A stretch of 6,389 bases of DNA from Candidatus Babeliales bacterium (GCA_021735725.1 JAIPGS010000048.1:1-6389), one strand, 5' to 3'. Positions 1-5,613 are shown, counted from the first letter of the stretch. Numbers and translations are program-made. Notes: generated from the letters alone by a model not told the origin.

Positions 1-120
1 AGAACTTTTGGTTGGTTTTCTTGGTATCGCTCATTGAAAATTTGCTGGAGCAAGACAAAAATATCTTATGAATCGTTACTTTCATTTGCTGCAGCTATTC
101 AGCTTTTTAGGATGATATGA
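1..120 (+). mobile_element. IS5-family transposase, C-terminal end only (cut by window edge)
   Basis: Reading from base 1 gives 39 codons and then TGA at 118-120. The peptide begins RTFGWFSWYRSLKICW and ends SFAAAIQLFRMI. The Arg-Thr-Phe-x-Trp start, the Tyr-Arg-x-Leu that follows, and a closing Ala-rich helix with a final Arg are the usual C-terminus of DDE transposases of the IS5 family. The closest pattern is the IS427-like group (RTFAW...FRRL...W/YERR...FL.LACALICWR). The catalytic DDE residues would lie upstream, outside the window, so it cannot be judged whether the element is intact. The frame is too short to be recognised by length alone; the call rests on the residue pattern. A weaker alternative is another DDE family with a similar tail. 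Confidence 0.68.
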
Positions 121-142
121 TTTTTCGGATAAGCTCTTAGTA
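121..142. repeat. Possible right end (terminal inverted repeat) of the IS element
   Basis: Directly after the transposase stop comes TTTTTCGGATAAGCTCTTAG and then TATAC. IS5-family elements usually end within a few tens of bases of the transposase stop, and many insert at short TA-containing targets. This stretch is therefore the natural place for the element's right end. The partner repeat would lie outside the window, so the call is positional inference only. Confidence 0.3.
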
Positions 143-288
143 TACAATAAATCACAAAAACAACAATTCCTATTTTGTATTAGCAATTAATAAGCTTGTG
201 CTTCTTTGATCCCTTTTGACCTCATTCCTCTTTCAGAGTATCCTATTAAAGTACCATTTTTGTATATATAATAACCAAAAAGAGACTT
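143..288. other. Intergenic region upstream of valS
   Basis: No coding frame is supported between the IS end and valS. The stretch contains one fair sigma-70-like promoter (annotated separately at 216-244) and a second TATAAT at 267-272. The second site has no matching -35 and would leave only about 10 nt of leader. No T-box features could be recognised: there is no terminator hairpin and no TGG-bearing conserved bulge. Confidence 0.5.
216..244 (+). promoter_or_regulatory. Candidate promoter of valS-ybeY
   Basis: TTGACC (216-221, 5 of 6 to TTGACA) is separated by 17 nt from TATCCT (239-244, 4 of 6 to TATAAT). Transcription would start near 251 and leave a leader of about 38 nt before valS. 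The spacing is ideal but the -10 is only moderate. In AT-rich DNA such matches also arise by chance. Confidence 0.42.
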
Positions 289-2787
289 ATGGATACTAAA
301 TACGATCAAAGCAAATTCGACGGACAAGCTCAAGAAAAATGGGCATCGGAAGGAACTTTTACTTTTAATTCAGAAAATAAGGGTAAATTGTTTTCTATAG
401 ATACCCCGCCGCCAACCGTTTCAGGATCACTACATATCGGACATATTTTTTCTTATACTCAAGCAGACATTATTGCTCGGTTTAAACGCTTATCTGGCTT
501 TAACGTATTTTATCCTTTTGGGTTTGATGATAATGGTCTTGCAACAGAACGTTTTGTTGAAAAAAAACATGGCGTTACTGGTTTTGGAATGAAGCGCTCA
601 GAGTTTATTAATCTCTGTTTAAAACAATCAAAAGAGTCACAAAAAGAATTTCAAAGTTTATGGCAACGTATTGGTATTTCTGCAGATTGGACAAAAACAT
701 ATTCAACTATCAGTCCACAAGCACAAAAAATTTCCCAAGCATCATTTATAGATTTATATAAAAAGGGATTCATTTACCGCAAAGAAGAACCTGCTATTTA
801 TTGCACAACCTGTTTTACTTCTGTTGCACAAGCTGAACTTGATGATCTTGATATGCCTGCCCAATTTAATAATGTAGCATTCAAAGCAGAAGATGGAACT
901 GATCTTATTATTGCAACAACTCGGCCTGAACTGCTTCCTTCGTGCGTTGCTCTTTTTTATCATCCAGAAGATGAACGATACACACATTTAAAAGACACAC
1001 AGGCAACTGTTCCCTTATTTGATTACAAAGTTCCTCTTTTACAAGACGAACTTGTTGAAAAAGATAAAGGAACCGGTCTTGTAATGTGTTGTACCTTTGG
1101 TGATAAAAATGATATTGCATGGTTTAAAAAATATAATCTTCCTTATCGTGAATCAATTAATTTTGATGGAAAATGGAAAGACACAACAGGAGAACTTGCA
1201 GGACTGCGCGCAGTTAATGCTCGAACAAAAGTTTTAGAACTTTTACATGCGACAGGAGATTTAAAAGAACAAAAAAATATTACTCACTCAGTGAATGTAC
1301 ATGAACGCTGTAAAAAACCCATTGAATATGTAGTTCTAACCCAATGGTTCTTAAATATTTTAGATCATAAAGAAGAATTTTTAAAACAAGCAGAAAAAAA
1401 TTTAAACTGGTTTCCTGGCTTTATGCATTCTCGCTATAAAGATTGGGTTGAACATTTACAATGGGATTGGTGCTTAAGCCGTCAACGTTTTTATGGAATT
1501 CCCTTTCCTATTTGGCACTGTCTTGACTGTAAACACATTGTTGTTGCAGACCCTGCAACACTTCCTCTTGATCCTCAAGAAAAAAGACCTAAAGAAGGGT
1601 GTTCACAATGCAGCAGTACCAATTTAAAACCTGATACCGATGTTATGGATACATGGAACACTTCTTCATTAACTCCGTACATTTGCGCACAACTTGCATA
1701 CCCAGACATGACCGATCCTTTAACTCAAGCTGCTGAAAAAAAATTTTTACCAATGTCTATGCGCCCACAAGCACATGATATTATTAGAACATGGACATTT
1801 TATACATTAATAAAAACATGGCTCCACAATAAAACAGTTCCTTGGAATAATGTTGTGATTTCTGGCCATGTTCTTAGTTCAGAAAAAGATAAAATTTCAA
1901 AATCAAAAGGAAATAATCCTCTTGACCCTGAAAATCTTTTGTCACAATATCCAGCCGATGTTATCCGTTACTGGACAGCTTCTGGATCACTTGGTCAAGA
2001 TGTAGCATTTTCAGAAAATCAATTCAAAATTGGTTTAAAATTACAAACAAAATTATGGAACGCTTTCCGTTTTGTGAAAGACCATATACAAGAAGCTCCA
2101 CACAACAAACCTGAACAACTTGGAACGTTAAACGAATGGTTGCTTCATACAATGCACGAAACTTTTAATGCGTATCACAAAGCTCTTCAGGAAAATGAAG
2201 TAGGGCACGCACTGGGAGCGGTAGAAAAATTCTTTTGGAATAATTTTTGTGATAATTATCTAGAAATTATTAAAGACCAACTTTTTAAACCTGAAAATTA
2301 TACCGCTGAAAAAGTTGCAGCTACTCGTTGGACATTGCATCACGTTGGACTACGTTTATTACAAATGTTTGGGCCTTATATGCCCCACATTACAGAAATT
2401 TTATATGAAACATTATACAAAGAAAAAATGGGCATCCCATCGCTTCATGTAACACAGTTTGAAGGAATCCAAACTCCTCATTCTTTTACACAAAGTATTG
2501 CTGACGCAGAAAGACTCCTTGCTATTATTGGCGCAATCAGAAGAATGAAATCAGAAAAACAACTTTCCCTTAAAGTTCCCTTAACATCCTTAACTATTCA
2601 CAGTGTAAATCTTGCTATGTTAAAAACATTAATTCCTCATGAGCAACTTTTAAAAGGGATCACACATGCAGAAACTATTGCATATGGATCTGGCGATGTT
2701 GATATATCAGAATTAAAACAAGAAAAAGATACATGGTTTGCAACGCTTGATCTTGACCACCTTCAAAACCTTAATGAGGCTCTATGA
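289..2787 (+). CDS. valS: Valyl-tRNA synthetase, archaeal/rickettsial type (type 2)
   Basis: Class Ia aminoacyl-tRNA synthetase that charges tRNA-Val with valine in the cytoplasm and edits mischarged threonine. The 832 residues contain the HIGH motif (49-52, after DTPPPTVSGSL), the CP1 editing insert with TTRPE (210-214) and GTGLVMCCTFGD (261-272), and KISKS (535-539, a variant of KMSKS). The C-terminal part is the helical anticodon-binding domain. Candidate zinc ligands are C172/C175 with H338/C341, and C411/C414 with C438/C441. The form CTFGD (instead of TPAHD) and the stretch AHDIIRTWTFYT (instead of YDIIFFW) are typical of archaeal and Rickettsia ValRS. The C-terminal coiled-coil arm of ordinary bacterial ValRS is absent, in keeping with the short length. 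The ATG follows AAAGAGA at about 5 nt. The stop overlaps the ybeY start. There are no breaks in the frame. Confidence 0.97.
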   Translation: MDTKYDQSKFDGQAQEKWASEGTFTFNSENKGKLFSIDTPPPTVSGSLHIGHIFSYTQADIIARFKRLSGFNVFYPFGFDDNGLATERFVEKKHGVTGFGMKRSEFINLCLKQSKESQKEFQSLWQRIGISADWTKTYSTISPQAQKISQASFIDLYKKGFIYRKEEPAIYCTTCFTSVAQAELDDLDMPAQFNNVAFKAEDGTDLIIATTRPELLPSCVALFYHPEDERYTHLKDTQATVPLFDYKVPLLQDELVEKDKGTGLVMCCTFGDKNDIAWFKKYNLPYRESINFDGKWKDTTGELAGLRAVNARTKVLELLHATGDLKEQKNITHSVNVHERCKKPIEYVVLTQWFLNILDHKEEFLKQAEKNLNWFPGFMHSRYKDWVEHLQWDWCLSRQRFYGIPFPIWHCLDCKHIVVADPATLPLDPQEKRPKEGCSQCSSTNLKPDTDVMDTWNTSSLTPYICAQLAYPDMTDPLTQAAEKKFLPMSMRPQAHDIIRTWTFYTLIKTWLHNKTVPWNNVVISGHVLSSEKDKISKSKGNNPLDPENLLSQYPADVIRYWTASGSLGQDVAFSENQFKIGLKLQTKLWNAFRFVKDHIQEAPHNKPEQLGTLNEWLLHTMHETFNAYHKALQENEVGHALGAVEKFFWNNFCDNYLEIIKDQLFKPENYTAEKVAATRWTLHHVGLRLLQMFGPYMPHITEILYETLYKEKMGIPSLHVTQFEGIQTPHSFTQSIADAERLLAIIGAIRRMKSEKQLSLKVPLTSLTIHSVNLAMLKTLIPHEQLLKGITHAETIAYGSGDVDISELKQEKDTWFATLDLDHLQNLNEAL

Positions 2788-3239
2788 TTACCATAAAAAA
2801 TACTCAACGTTCTCACACTGTTGATACAGAACATATTCAAAAAACTGCACAGATAATTATAACCGAATTGGGATACCAAGATTTTGATTTAGGTATTTGG
2901 TTAACAACCAATAAAACAATTCATTCATACAACAAAATGTATCGTAAAAAAAATAAACCTACCGATATTCTTTCATTTCCGTATCATCCAAATCTTGAAC
3001 CGGGAGAAAAACCAACAGTTCATGACGAAGAAGATAAAAATTTAGGAGATTTAATTATTTCTGTAGAATTCGTTCATGATCTTTTAAAGCTTTACAAAGA
3101 CATTACACTTCAAGAACGCATTGATACATTACTCATTCACGGAATTTGCCATCTTTTAGGATACTCTCATTATGATGAAGACAACGACAAAATTATGAGT
3201 GCGCTTGAAAAAAAATTAGCAAAAAAAATAAGCTTCTAG
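2784..3239 (+). CDS. ybeY: Endoribonuclease YbeY (16S rRNA 3'-end maturation factor)
   Basis: Single-strand-specific zinc endoribonuclease that helps mature the 16S rRNA 3' end and takes part in 70S ribosome quality control, acting on ribosomes in the cytoplasm. The 151-residue length is normal for the family. Family blocks visible in order are YRKKNKPTDILSFPY, LGDLIISVE, and the signature HGICHLLGYSH, in which H119, H123 and H129 are the metal ligands (H-x3-H-x5-H). The start codon overlaps the valS stop as ATGA (2784-2787), which implies translational coupling and one transcript with valS. No terminator hairpin is seen between ybeY and the next gene. The function is well conserved, and nothing in the sequence suggests loss of activity. 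Confidence 0.96.
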   Translation: MITIKNTQRSHTVDTEHIQKTAQIIITELGYQDFDLGIWLTTNKTIHSYNKMYRKKNKPTDILSFPYHPNLEPGEKPTVHDEEDKNLGDLIISVEFVHDLLKLYKDITLQERIDTLLIHGICHLLGYSHYDEDNDKIMSALEKKLAKKISF

Positions 3240-3254
3240 TATTGTATTCTTGTT

Positions 3255-3281
3255 TTGAAAATTCTATTTAAACAATATACA
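3255..3281 (+). promoter_or_regulatory. Weak promoter candidate for the small exported-protein pair
   Basis: TTGAAA (3255-3260, 5 of 6) and TATACA (3276-3281, 4 of 6) lie 15 nt apart, which is shorter than the optimal 17. The site sits in the 55-nt gap between ybeY and the gene at 3295. With no terminator after ybeY, read-through from the valS operon is an equally good explanation for expression downstream. Confidence 0.28.
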
Positions 3282-3294
3282 AAGAAAGTTTCCC

Positions 3295-3633
3295 ATGAAA
3301 TTTAATAATTTATTTTTAGTATGTATCACCTTTTTTGCAACTTCTCTTCAATCTATTGAATGGTCTATTATAAAAATTAATCCTTCCAATAACGCGTCTT
3401 CTGCGTTGAGAATTGCTTCTGATAATGGCTTATTGTTTTTAGACAAAAAAAATAATGCATTATCAATGTGTGTAAATATAATGGCTCGCGAACTGAACAA
3501 GGATCTAAAAATTCAAGAATCCTTCAAGAATTTCCCTATAAACAACGAAGAAGAACGCAACTTAAATTATATAGTTCTTTTAATGGAGGCATTTCGCGTA
3601 TGCAAAAGTATGCCTGAATTCAGTAAGCAATAA
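3295..3633 (+). CDS. Small exported protein of unknown function
   Basis: A 112-residue protein not recognised as a member of any family. Residues 1 to about 20 form a signal peptide: MKFNN, then a hydrophobic core LFLVCITFFATSL, with likely cleavage after LQS. The mature part of about 92 residues begins IEWSIIKINPS and is mostly helical in character, with two cysteines (near LSMCVN and FRVCKS) that could pair outside the cytoplasm. The ribosome binding site is poor (AAAGAAAG). The next gene starts 29 nt after the stop, so the two are probably co-transcribed. The start of the mature protein has a faint likeness to that of the protein at 4482 (W-x-I, then Pro-Ser), but the His-x-Thr motifs are absent. 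Coding status is inferred from the leader, the codon run and the tight spacing. Confidence 0.72.
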   Translation: MKFNNLFLVCITFFATSLQSIEWSIIKINPSNNASSALRIASDNGLLFLDKKNNALSMCVNIMARELNKDLKIQESFKNFPINNEEERNLNYIVLLMEAFRVCKSMPEFSKQ

Positions 3634-3662
3634 AAGGAATCAAAATAGAGAGGATTCAAAAA

Positions 3663-4139
3663 ATGAAAAAATTATTAATAATAACTCTTTTAAGTATAAC
3701 GGCTTCGTCTCAAGCAATGTTTAAAGGTCTAAGCATTCAATCTGCTCGTTTAGCCACTGCTGCGGCATTTAATCTTAAACCTACACGATCACTTTGGTAT
3801 ACACAAAAAGTATCTGATAAATGCAAGGACTACAAAGAAGGTCTATCTACAGCACAGCTCAATGTCCCTGAAGAACTTAAAAAAATAATTTCTGGTACTC
3901 AAGAAATAATTTCTGATACTCAAGAAGTACTTTCTACCACTAAAAAATTAATCTCTAATTACCAAGAGTTTGAGGATGTTCAAAATGAAATTATAAGGTC
4001 TATGAGAAGAAGTCTTCTTGTATCATTTGAAATATATACATTTAAAGATCGCAATGATGAAGAAAATTTAATGGTATCTATTTCTCGTTTAGACAAAGAA
4101 ACAAAACATCTTAATATATTAATAGAAAAACATGAATAA
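3663..4139 (+). CDS. Exported SSQAMF-leader family protein with heptad repeats
   Basis: A 158-residue protein of unknown function. The signal peptide is MKKLLIITLLSITASSQA, followed by MFKGL, with probable cleavage after SSQA. It is a paralogue of the protein at 5254: the leader and first mature residues match closely (55 of 66 bases), while the rest has diverged. Residues 75-102 are four tandem 7-residue units (IISGTQE, IISDTQE, VLSTTKK, LISNYQE), continued by heptad-like sequence to about residue 115. This suggests a coiled coil or long amphipathic helix. There is no catalytic motif and no C-terminal membrane anchor. A good ribosome binding site, AGGA at 3651-3654, lies 8 nt before the ATG. 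A hairpin terminator follows at 4185-4216. A role at the cell surface or in the periplasm is inferred from export only. Confidence 0.8.
   Translation: MKKLLIITLLSITASSQAMFKGLSIQSARLATAAAFNLKPTRSLWYTQKVSDKCKDYKEGLSTAQLNVPEELKKIISGTQEIISDTQEVLSTTKKLISNYQEFEDVQNEIIRSMRRSLLVSFEIYTFKDRNDEENLMVSISRLDKETKHLNILIEKHE
3885..3968 (+). repeat. Four tandem 21-bp units inside the exported-protein gene
   Basis: Units at 3885-3905, 3906-3926, 3927-3947 and 3948-3968 each encode one 7-residue repeat. The first two differ at one base (GGT against GAT) and look like a recent duplication. The last two are more diverged. The unit length of 21 bp keeps the frame, so gain or loss would lengthen or shorten the helical rod without breaking the gene. 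Confidence 0.75.
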
Positions 4140-4184
4140 CATTAAAGCTAAATTTGAAAATTAATTTTCAAGGTTAAAATAAAT

Positions 4185-4216
4185 AAAAAAGAGCATATTA
4201 ACGTATGCTCTTTTTT
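4185..4216. terminator. Bidirectional intrinsic terminator between the 3663 gene and the trmH remnant
   Basis: GAGCATA (4191-4197) pairs with TATGCTC (4204-4210) around the 6-nt loop TTAACG. The stem is extended by A6 (4185-4190) opposite T6 (4211-4216). The T run serves + strand transcripts. On the - strand the A run becomes a T run, so the hairpin could also end leftward transcription. It is the counterpart of the hairpin at 5629-5653, with one compensatory pair change. Confidence 0.85.
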
Positions 4217-4219
4217 ATT

Positions 4220-4408
4220 TTAAATAAGTTCTTCTAAAAATCTTTTTTCTATTGCATTAGAATGGTCAATAGAATTACGCAACCAATCAAGTTTTAATTC
4301 TTCTTGCTCTTCTTCAGGCAATTTCCAATCAATCCCAGAAGCACGCAAACGCAATAAATCTATTGATAAAGTTTTAGAATGGATCCCATACTCAGGAACA
4401 TAAAGCAC
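4220..4408 (-). pseudogene. trmH 3' remnant (C-terminal fragment)
   Basis: About 62 codons are open on the - strand, ending in TAA. The last 42 codons match the C-terminus of the intact TrmH at 5655-6344 at 30 of 42 residues, sharing DWKL, ELKLDWLRNSID and EKRFLE. At base level 4231-4351 aligns without gaps to 5669-5789 with 99 of 121 identities. Upstream of this the fragment keeps only a trace of motif 3 (VPEYG for IPMYG). Nine codons are missing between that point and LRAS, which removes the NVSVS core of the knot. The first 160 or so residues are gone, including the motif 1 Asn and Arg and the motif 2 loop. A TAA lies a few codons further out, and the only start available is GTG. No methyltransferase activity is possible. 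Some form of short peptide cannot be excluded, since the frame is still open. Confidence 0.85.
4231..4351. repeat. Duplicated block, copy A (trmH 3' end)
   Basis: Ungapped match of 121 bases to 5669-5789 with 22 differences, about 82% identical by hand count. Several differences cluster in 4252-4265. Together with the matching terminator and the paralogous leader at 3663, this marks one side of a segmental duplication. Confidence 0.88.
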
Positions 4409-4430
4409 ACTAGACCCTTTTTTTTATTAT

Positions 4431-4449
4431 CTATTATATGTTATAATAG
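4431..4449 (+). promoter_or_regulatory. Perfect inverted repeat over a TATAAT box upstream of the 4482 gene
   Basis: CTATTATA (4431-4438) and TATAATAG (4442-4449) are perfect inverted repeats around TGT. TATAAT at 4442-4447 could be a -10 box, giving a start near 4454 and a leader of about 28 nt. The -35 position (4419-4424) is only a T run, so the promoter is incomplete by sequence. The palindrome over the -10 could be an operator. Chance palindromes are common in such AT-rich DNA. Confidence 0.33.
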
Positions 4450-4470
4450 TATTATATATAAAAAATAAAA

Positions 4471-4475
4471 AAGGA
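4471..4475 (+). promoter_or_regulatory. Ribosome binding site fixing the start at 4482
   Basis: AAGGA lies 6 nt before ATG 4482, an optimal Shine-Dalgarno spacing. It supports this start, which places a signal-peptide-like sequence at the N-terminus. Confidence 0.7.
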
Positions 4476-4481
4476 TTTATT

Positions 4482-5042
4482 ATGATAAAATATTTCAAAC
4501 TTAAAAGCTTATTTGCATTGTTGATCTTAAACATTCTTTCTCTCTCTGGTAAAGGGTGGTTTATTTCTGTAAAAGAACCTTCTTCTGGTCAACATATAAC
4601 TTTAGTCCATATCGATGACACAAAATGGATGTCTGATTACAAAAAAAAGTACAAAAATTTAAAAGGAGGCTCTTCAAGCCTTCGTTTAAACATTAAATCT
4701 GCTCTACAAAGGGCTTGTGCTCAATTTCCTTTTTCTTCTTTAGTTCTTCAAACTGATCATAAATCTGTTTATTTTGGAGGGCCAACTATTGTACAAAAGA
4801 TCCTTTACAATCAACACCTTAGAGATCTGCGCAATGAAATTATTAAAGAAATTACAGCACAACAGATTGACTACTCAAGAAGTTGGAACTTTTCTCCACA
4901 TATAACACTTCAAATCAAAGGAGTAGTTATTCCTCAAGGCAAAAAAATTGGTGATTATGCAAGAGCTGCCCAAAGCAGTACTTTTACTATTAATTCAGTA
5001 GAATATAACTCTCCTTATGAAGTTATTTCTTATAATCTTTAA
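4482..5042 (+). CDS. Putative exported 2H (LigT-like) phosphoesterase
   Basis: A 186-residue protein. Residues 1 to about 25 form a basic-then-hydrophobic signal sequence (core LFALLILNILSLS). Two His-x-Thr-Leu motifs are present: H38-I-T-L followed by VHID, and H140-I-T-L preceded by FSP. The paired H-x-[T/S]-hydrophobic motif is the catalytic signature of the 2H superfamily (LigT/ThpR RNA 2',3'-cyclic phosphodiesterases, 2'-5' phosphodiesterases, phage Acb1), where the two His and two Thr act on 2',3'-cyclic or 2'-5' phosphodiester bonds. The flanks also fit: a strand GWFISVK before motif 1, a helix near 105-125 before FSPHITL, and a final strand pair FTINSVEY...YEVISYNL. The gap of about 100 residues between motifs is within the family's range. 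The substrate is unknown. It has its own ribosome binding site and terminator. Family call inferred from motifs; coding call strong. Confidence 0.72.
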   Translation: MIKYFKLKSLFALLILNILSLSGKGWFISVKEPSSGQHITLVHIDDTKWMSDYKKKYKNLKGGSSSLRLNIKSALQRACAQFPFSSLVLQTDHKSVYFGGPTIVQKILYNQHLRDLRNEIIKEITAQQIDYSRSWNFSPHITLQIKGVVIPQGKKIGDYARAAQSSTFTINSVEYNSPYEVISYNL

Positions 5043-5061
5043 ATAAGATTATTAACCCTTT

Positions 5062-5089
5062 TTGCTCTGCACTACCGCTGTGATATAAT
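5062..5089 (+). promoter_or_regulatory. Weak promoter candidate in the 3' region of the 4482 gene
   Basis: TTGCTC (5062-5067, 3 of 6) and an exact TATAAT (5084-5089) lie 16 nt apart. The spacer is locally richer in G+C than its surroundings. A transcript from here would start near 5096 and meet the terminator at 5111-5145 after only about 50 nt. It may be a chance match. Confidence 0.22.
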
Positions 5090-5110
5090 GATATTAAATA
5101 GAAGTTTATT

Positions 5111-5145
5111 AAAAAGATGCATTTATTTTAATGCATCTTTTTTTT
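5111..5145 (+). terminator. Intrinsic terminator after the 2H-like gene
   Basis: GATGCATT (5116-5123) pairs with AATGCATC (5130-5137) around a 6-nt loop. The stem is extended by A5 (5111-5115) against T5 and is followed by a T8 run (5138-5145). It lies 68 nt after the stop of the 4482 gene and separates that unit from the promoter at 5174. Confidence 0.88.
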
Positions 5146-5163
5146 GCCTTAAACTAAGCCTAA

Positions 5164-5171
5164 CCCCCCCC
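5164..5171. repeat. C8 homopolymer directly upstream of a promoter
   Basis: Eight consecutive C bases occur in an otherwise AT-rich spacer, ending 2 nt before the -35 box of the promoter at 5174-5202. G/C homopolymers of this length are prone to slipped-strand length change in bacteria. Whether length varies here cannot be seen from one sequence. Confidence 0.6.
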
Positions 5172-5173
5172 TA

Positions 5174-5202
5174 TTTACATCCAATATAAGCCATGGTATA
5201 CT
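5174..5202 (+). promoter_or_regulatory. Strong promoter candidate for the gene at 5254
   Basis: TTTACA (5174-5179, 5 of 6) and TATACT (5197-5202, 5 of 6) are separated by exactly 17 nt, the best sigma-70-like site in the window. Transcription would begin near 5209, leaving about 45 nt of leader. TATACT and AGTATA (5209-5214) form a 6-bp inverted repeat around the start point, a possible operator. Confidence 0.62.
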
Positions 5203-5240
5203 ATATACAGTATATATATTATCAAAATTGAATTAAATAT

Positions 5241-5245
5241 GGAGA
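5241..5245 (+). promoter_or_regulatory. Ribosome binding site that decides the start at 5254
   Basis: GGAGA lies 8 nt before ATG 5254. The in-frame ATG at 5239 overlaps this site and would add MENFK before the typical leader MKKLL, so it is rejected as the start. Confidence 0.78.
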
Positions 5246-5253
5246 ATTTTAAA

Positions 5254-5613
5254 ATGAAAAAATTATTATTAATTTTACTTTTAAGTGTAACAGTTTCGTC
5301 TCAAGCAATGTTTGCAGGGTTAGCGCGCCAAGCTACTCGTATTAGACCCACTCTTCTTACAAGAAATTATTCAACGAGCTCTAAAAATACAAATAAATCT
5401 TTTTATGAGCGATGTCATAATCTGGACAAACAAGTTAACAACACCGAAAAAGAACTTGACAAAGCATTTGAACGCGTTCGGAGCAGCCTAAATGCCCTAA
5501 AATATACACAGGCTGTTTTAGAGCGTGCATGTTGGTTTATGGCTGGTGCTTTATCTACTTGTATATTAGTAGATCATCTTGAAGATCAGAAAGATTCAAA
5601 TTCAAAAGAATAA
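5254..5613 (+). CDS. Exported SSQAMF-leader family protein, second copy
   Basis: A 119-residue protein of unknown function, paralogous to the one at 3663. The leader MKKLLLILLLSVTVSSQA is followed by MFAGLARQATR, with cleavage expected after SSQA. The mature part has a basic Ser/Thr-rich stretch, then a charged helical region (about 45-85) with coiled-coil character (LDKQVNNTEKELDKAFERV). After that comes a short hydrophobic segment, ACWFMAGALSTCILV, that could embed in a membrane, and an acidic tail. The hydrophobic segment is absent from the paralogue, so the two have diverged in likely localisation. It has its own promoter and ribosome binding site, and it converges on trmH through the hairpin at 5629-5653. 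The start is taken at 5254, not 5239, because GGAGA is then correctly spaced. Confidence 0.8.
   Translation: MKKLLLILLLSVTVSSQAMFAGLARQATRIRPTLLTRNYSTSSKNTNKSFYERCHNLDKQVNNTEKELDKAFERVRSSLNALKYTQAVLERACWFMAGALSTCILVDHLEDQKDSNSKE

Noticed and set aside
267..272. TATAAT close to valS as the main -10 box
   Set aside because: No -35 match lies 16-18 nt upstream, and the leader would be about 10 nt, overlapping the ribosome binding site. The 216-244 pair fits better, though this box could contribute.
143..288. T-box riboswitch upstream of valS
   Set aside because: Synthetase genes often carry one, but the leader is too short and no T-box sequence, specifier loop or terminator hairpin is visible.
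754..1120. Two open frames on the - strand (754-987 and 908-1120)
   Set aside because: Both lie inside valS, whose frame is strongly conserved across the same bases, and their products show no recognisable motif.
5239..5253. Upstream ATG adding MENFK to the 5254 protein
   Set aside because: It overlaps GGAGA, which is correctly spaced for ATG 5254, and the paralogue at 3663 also begins MKKLL.
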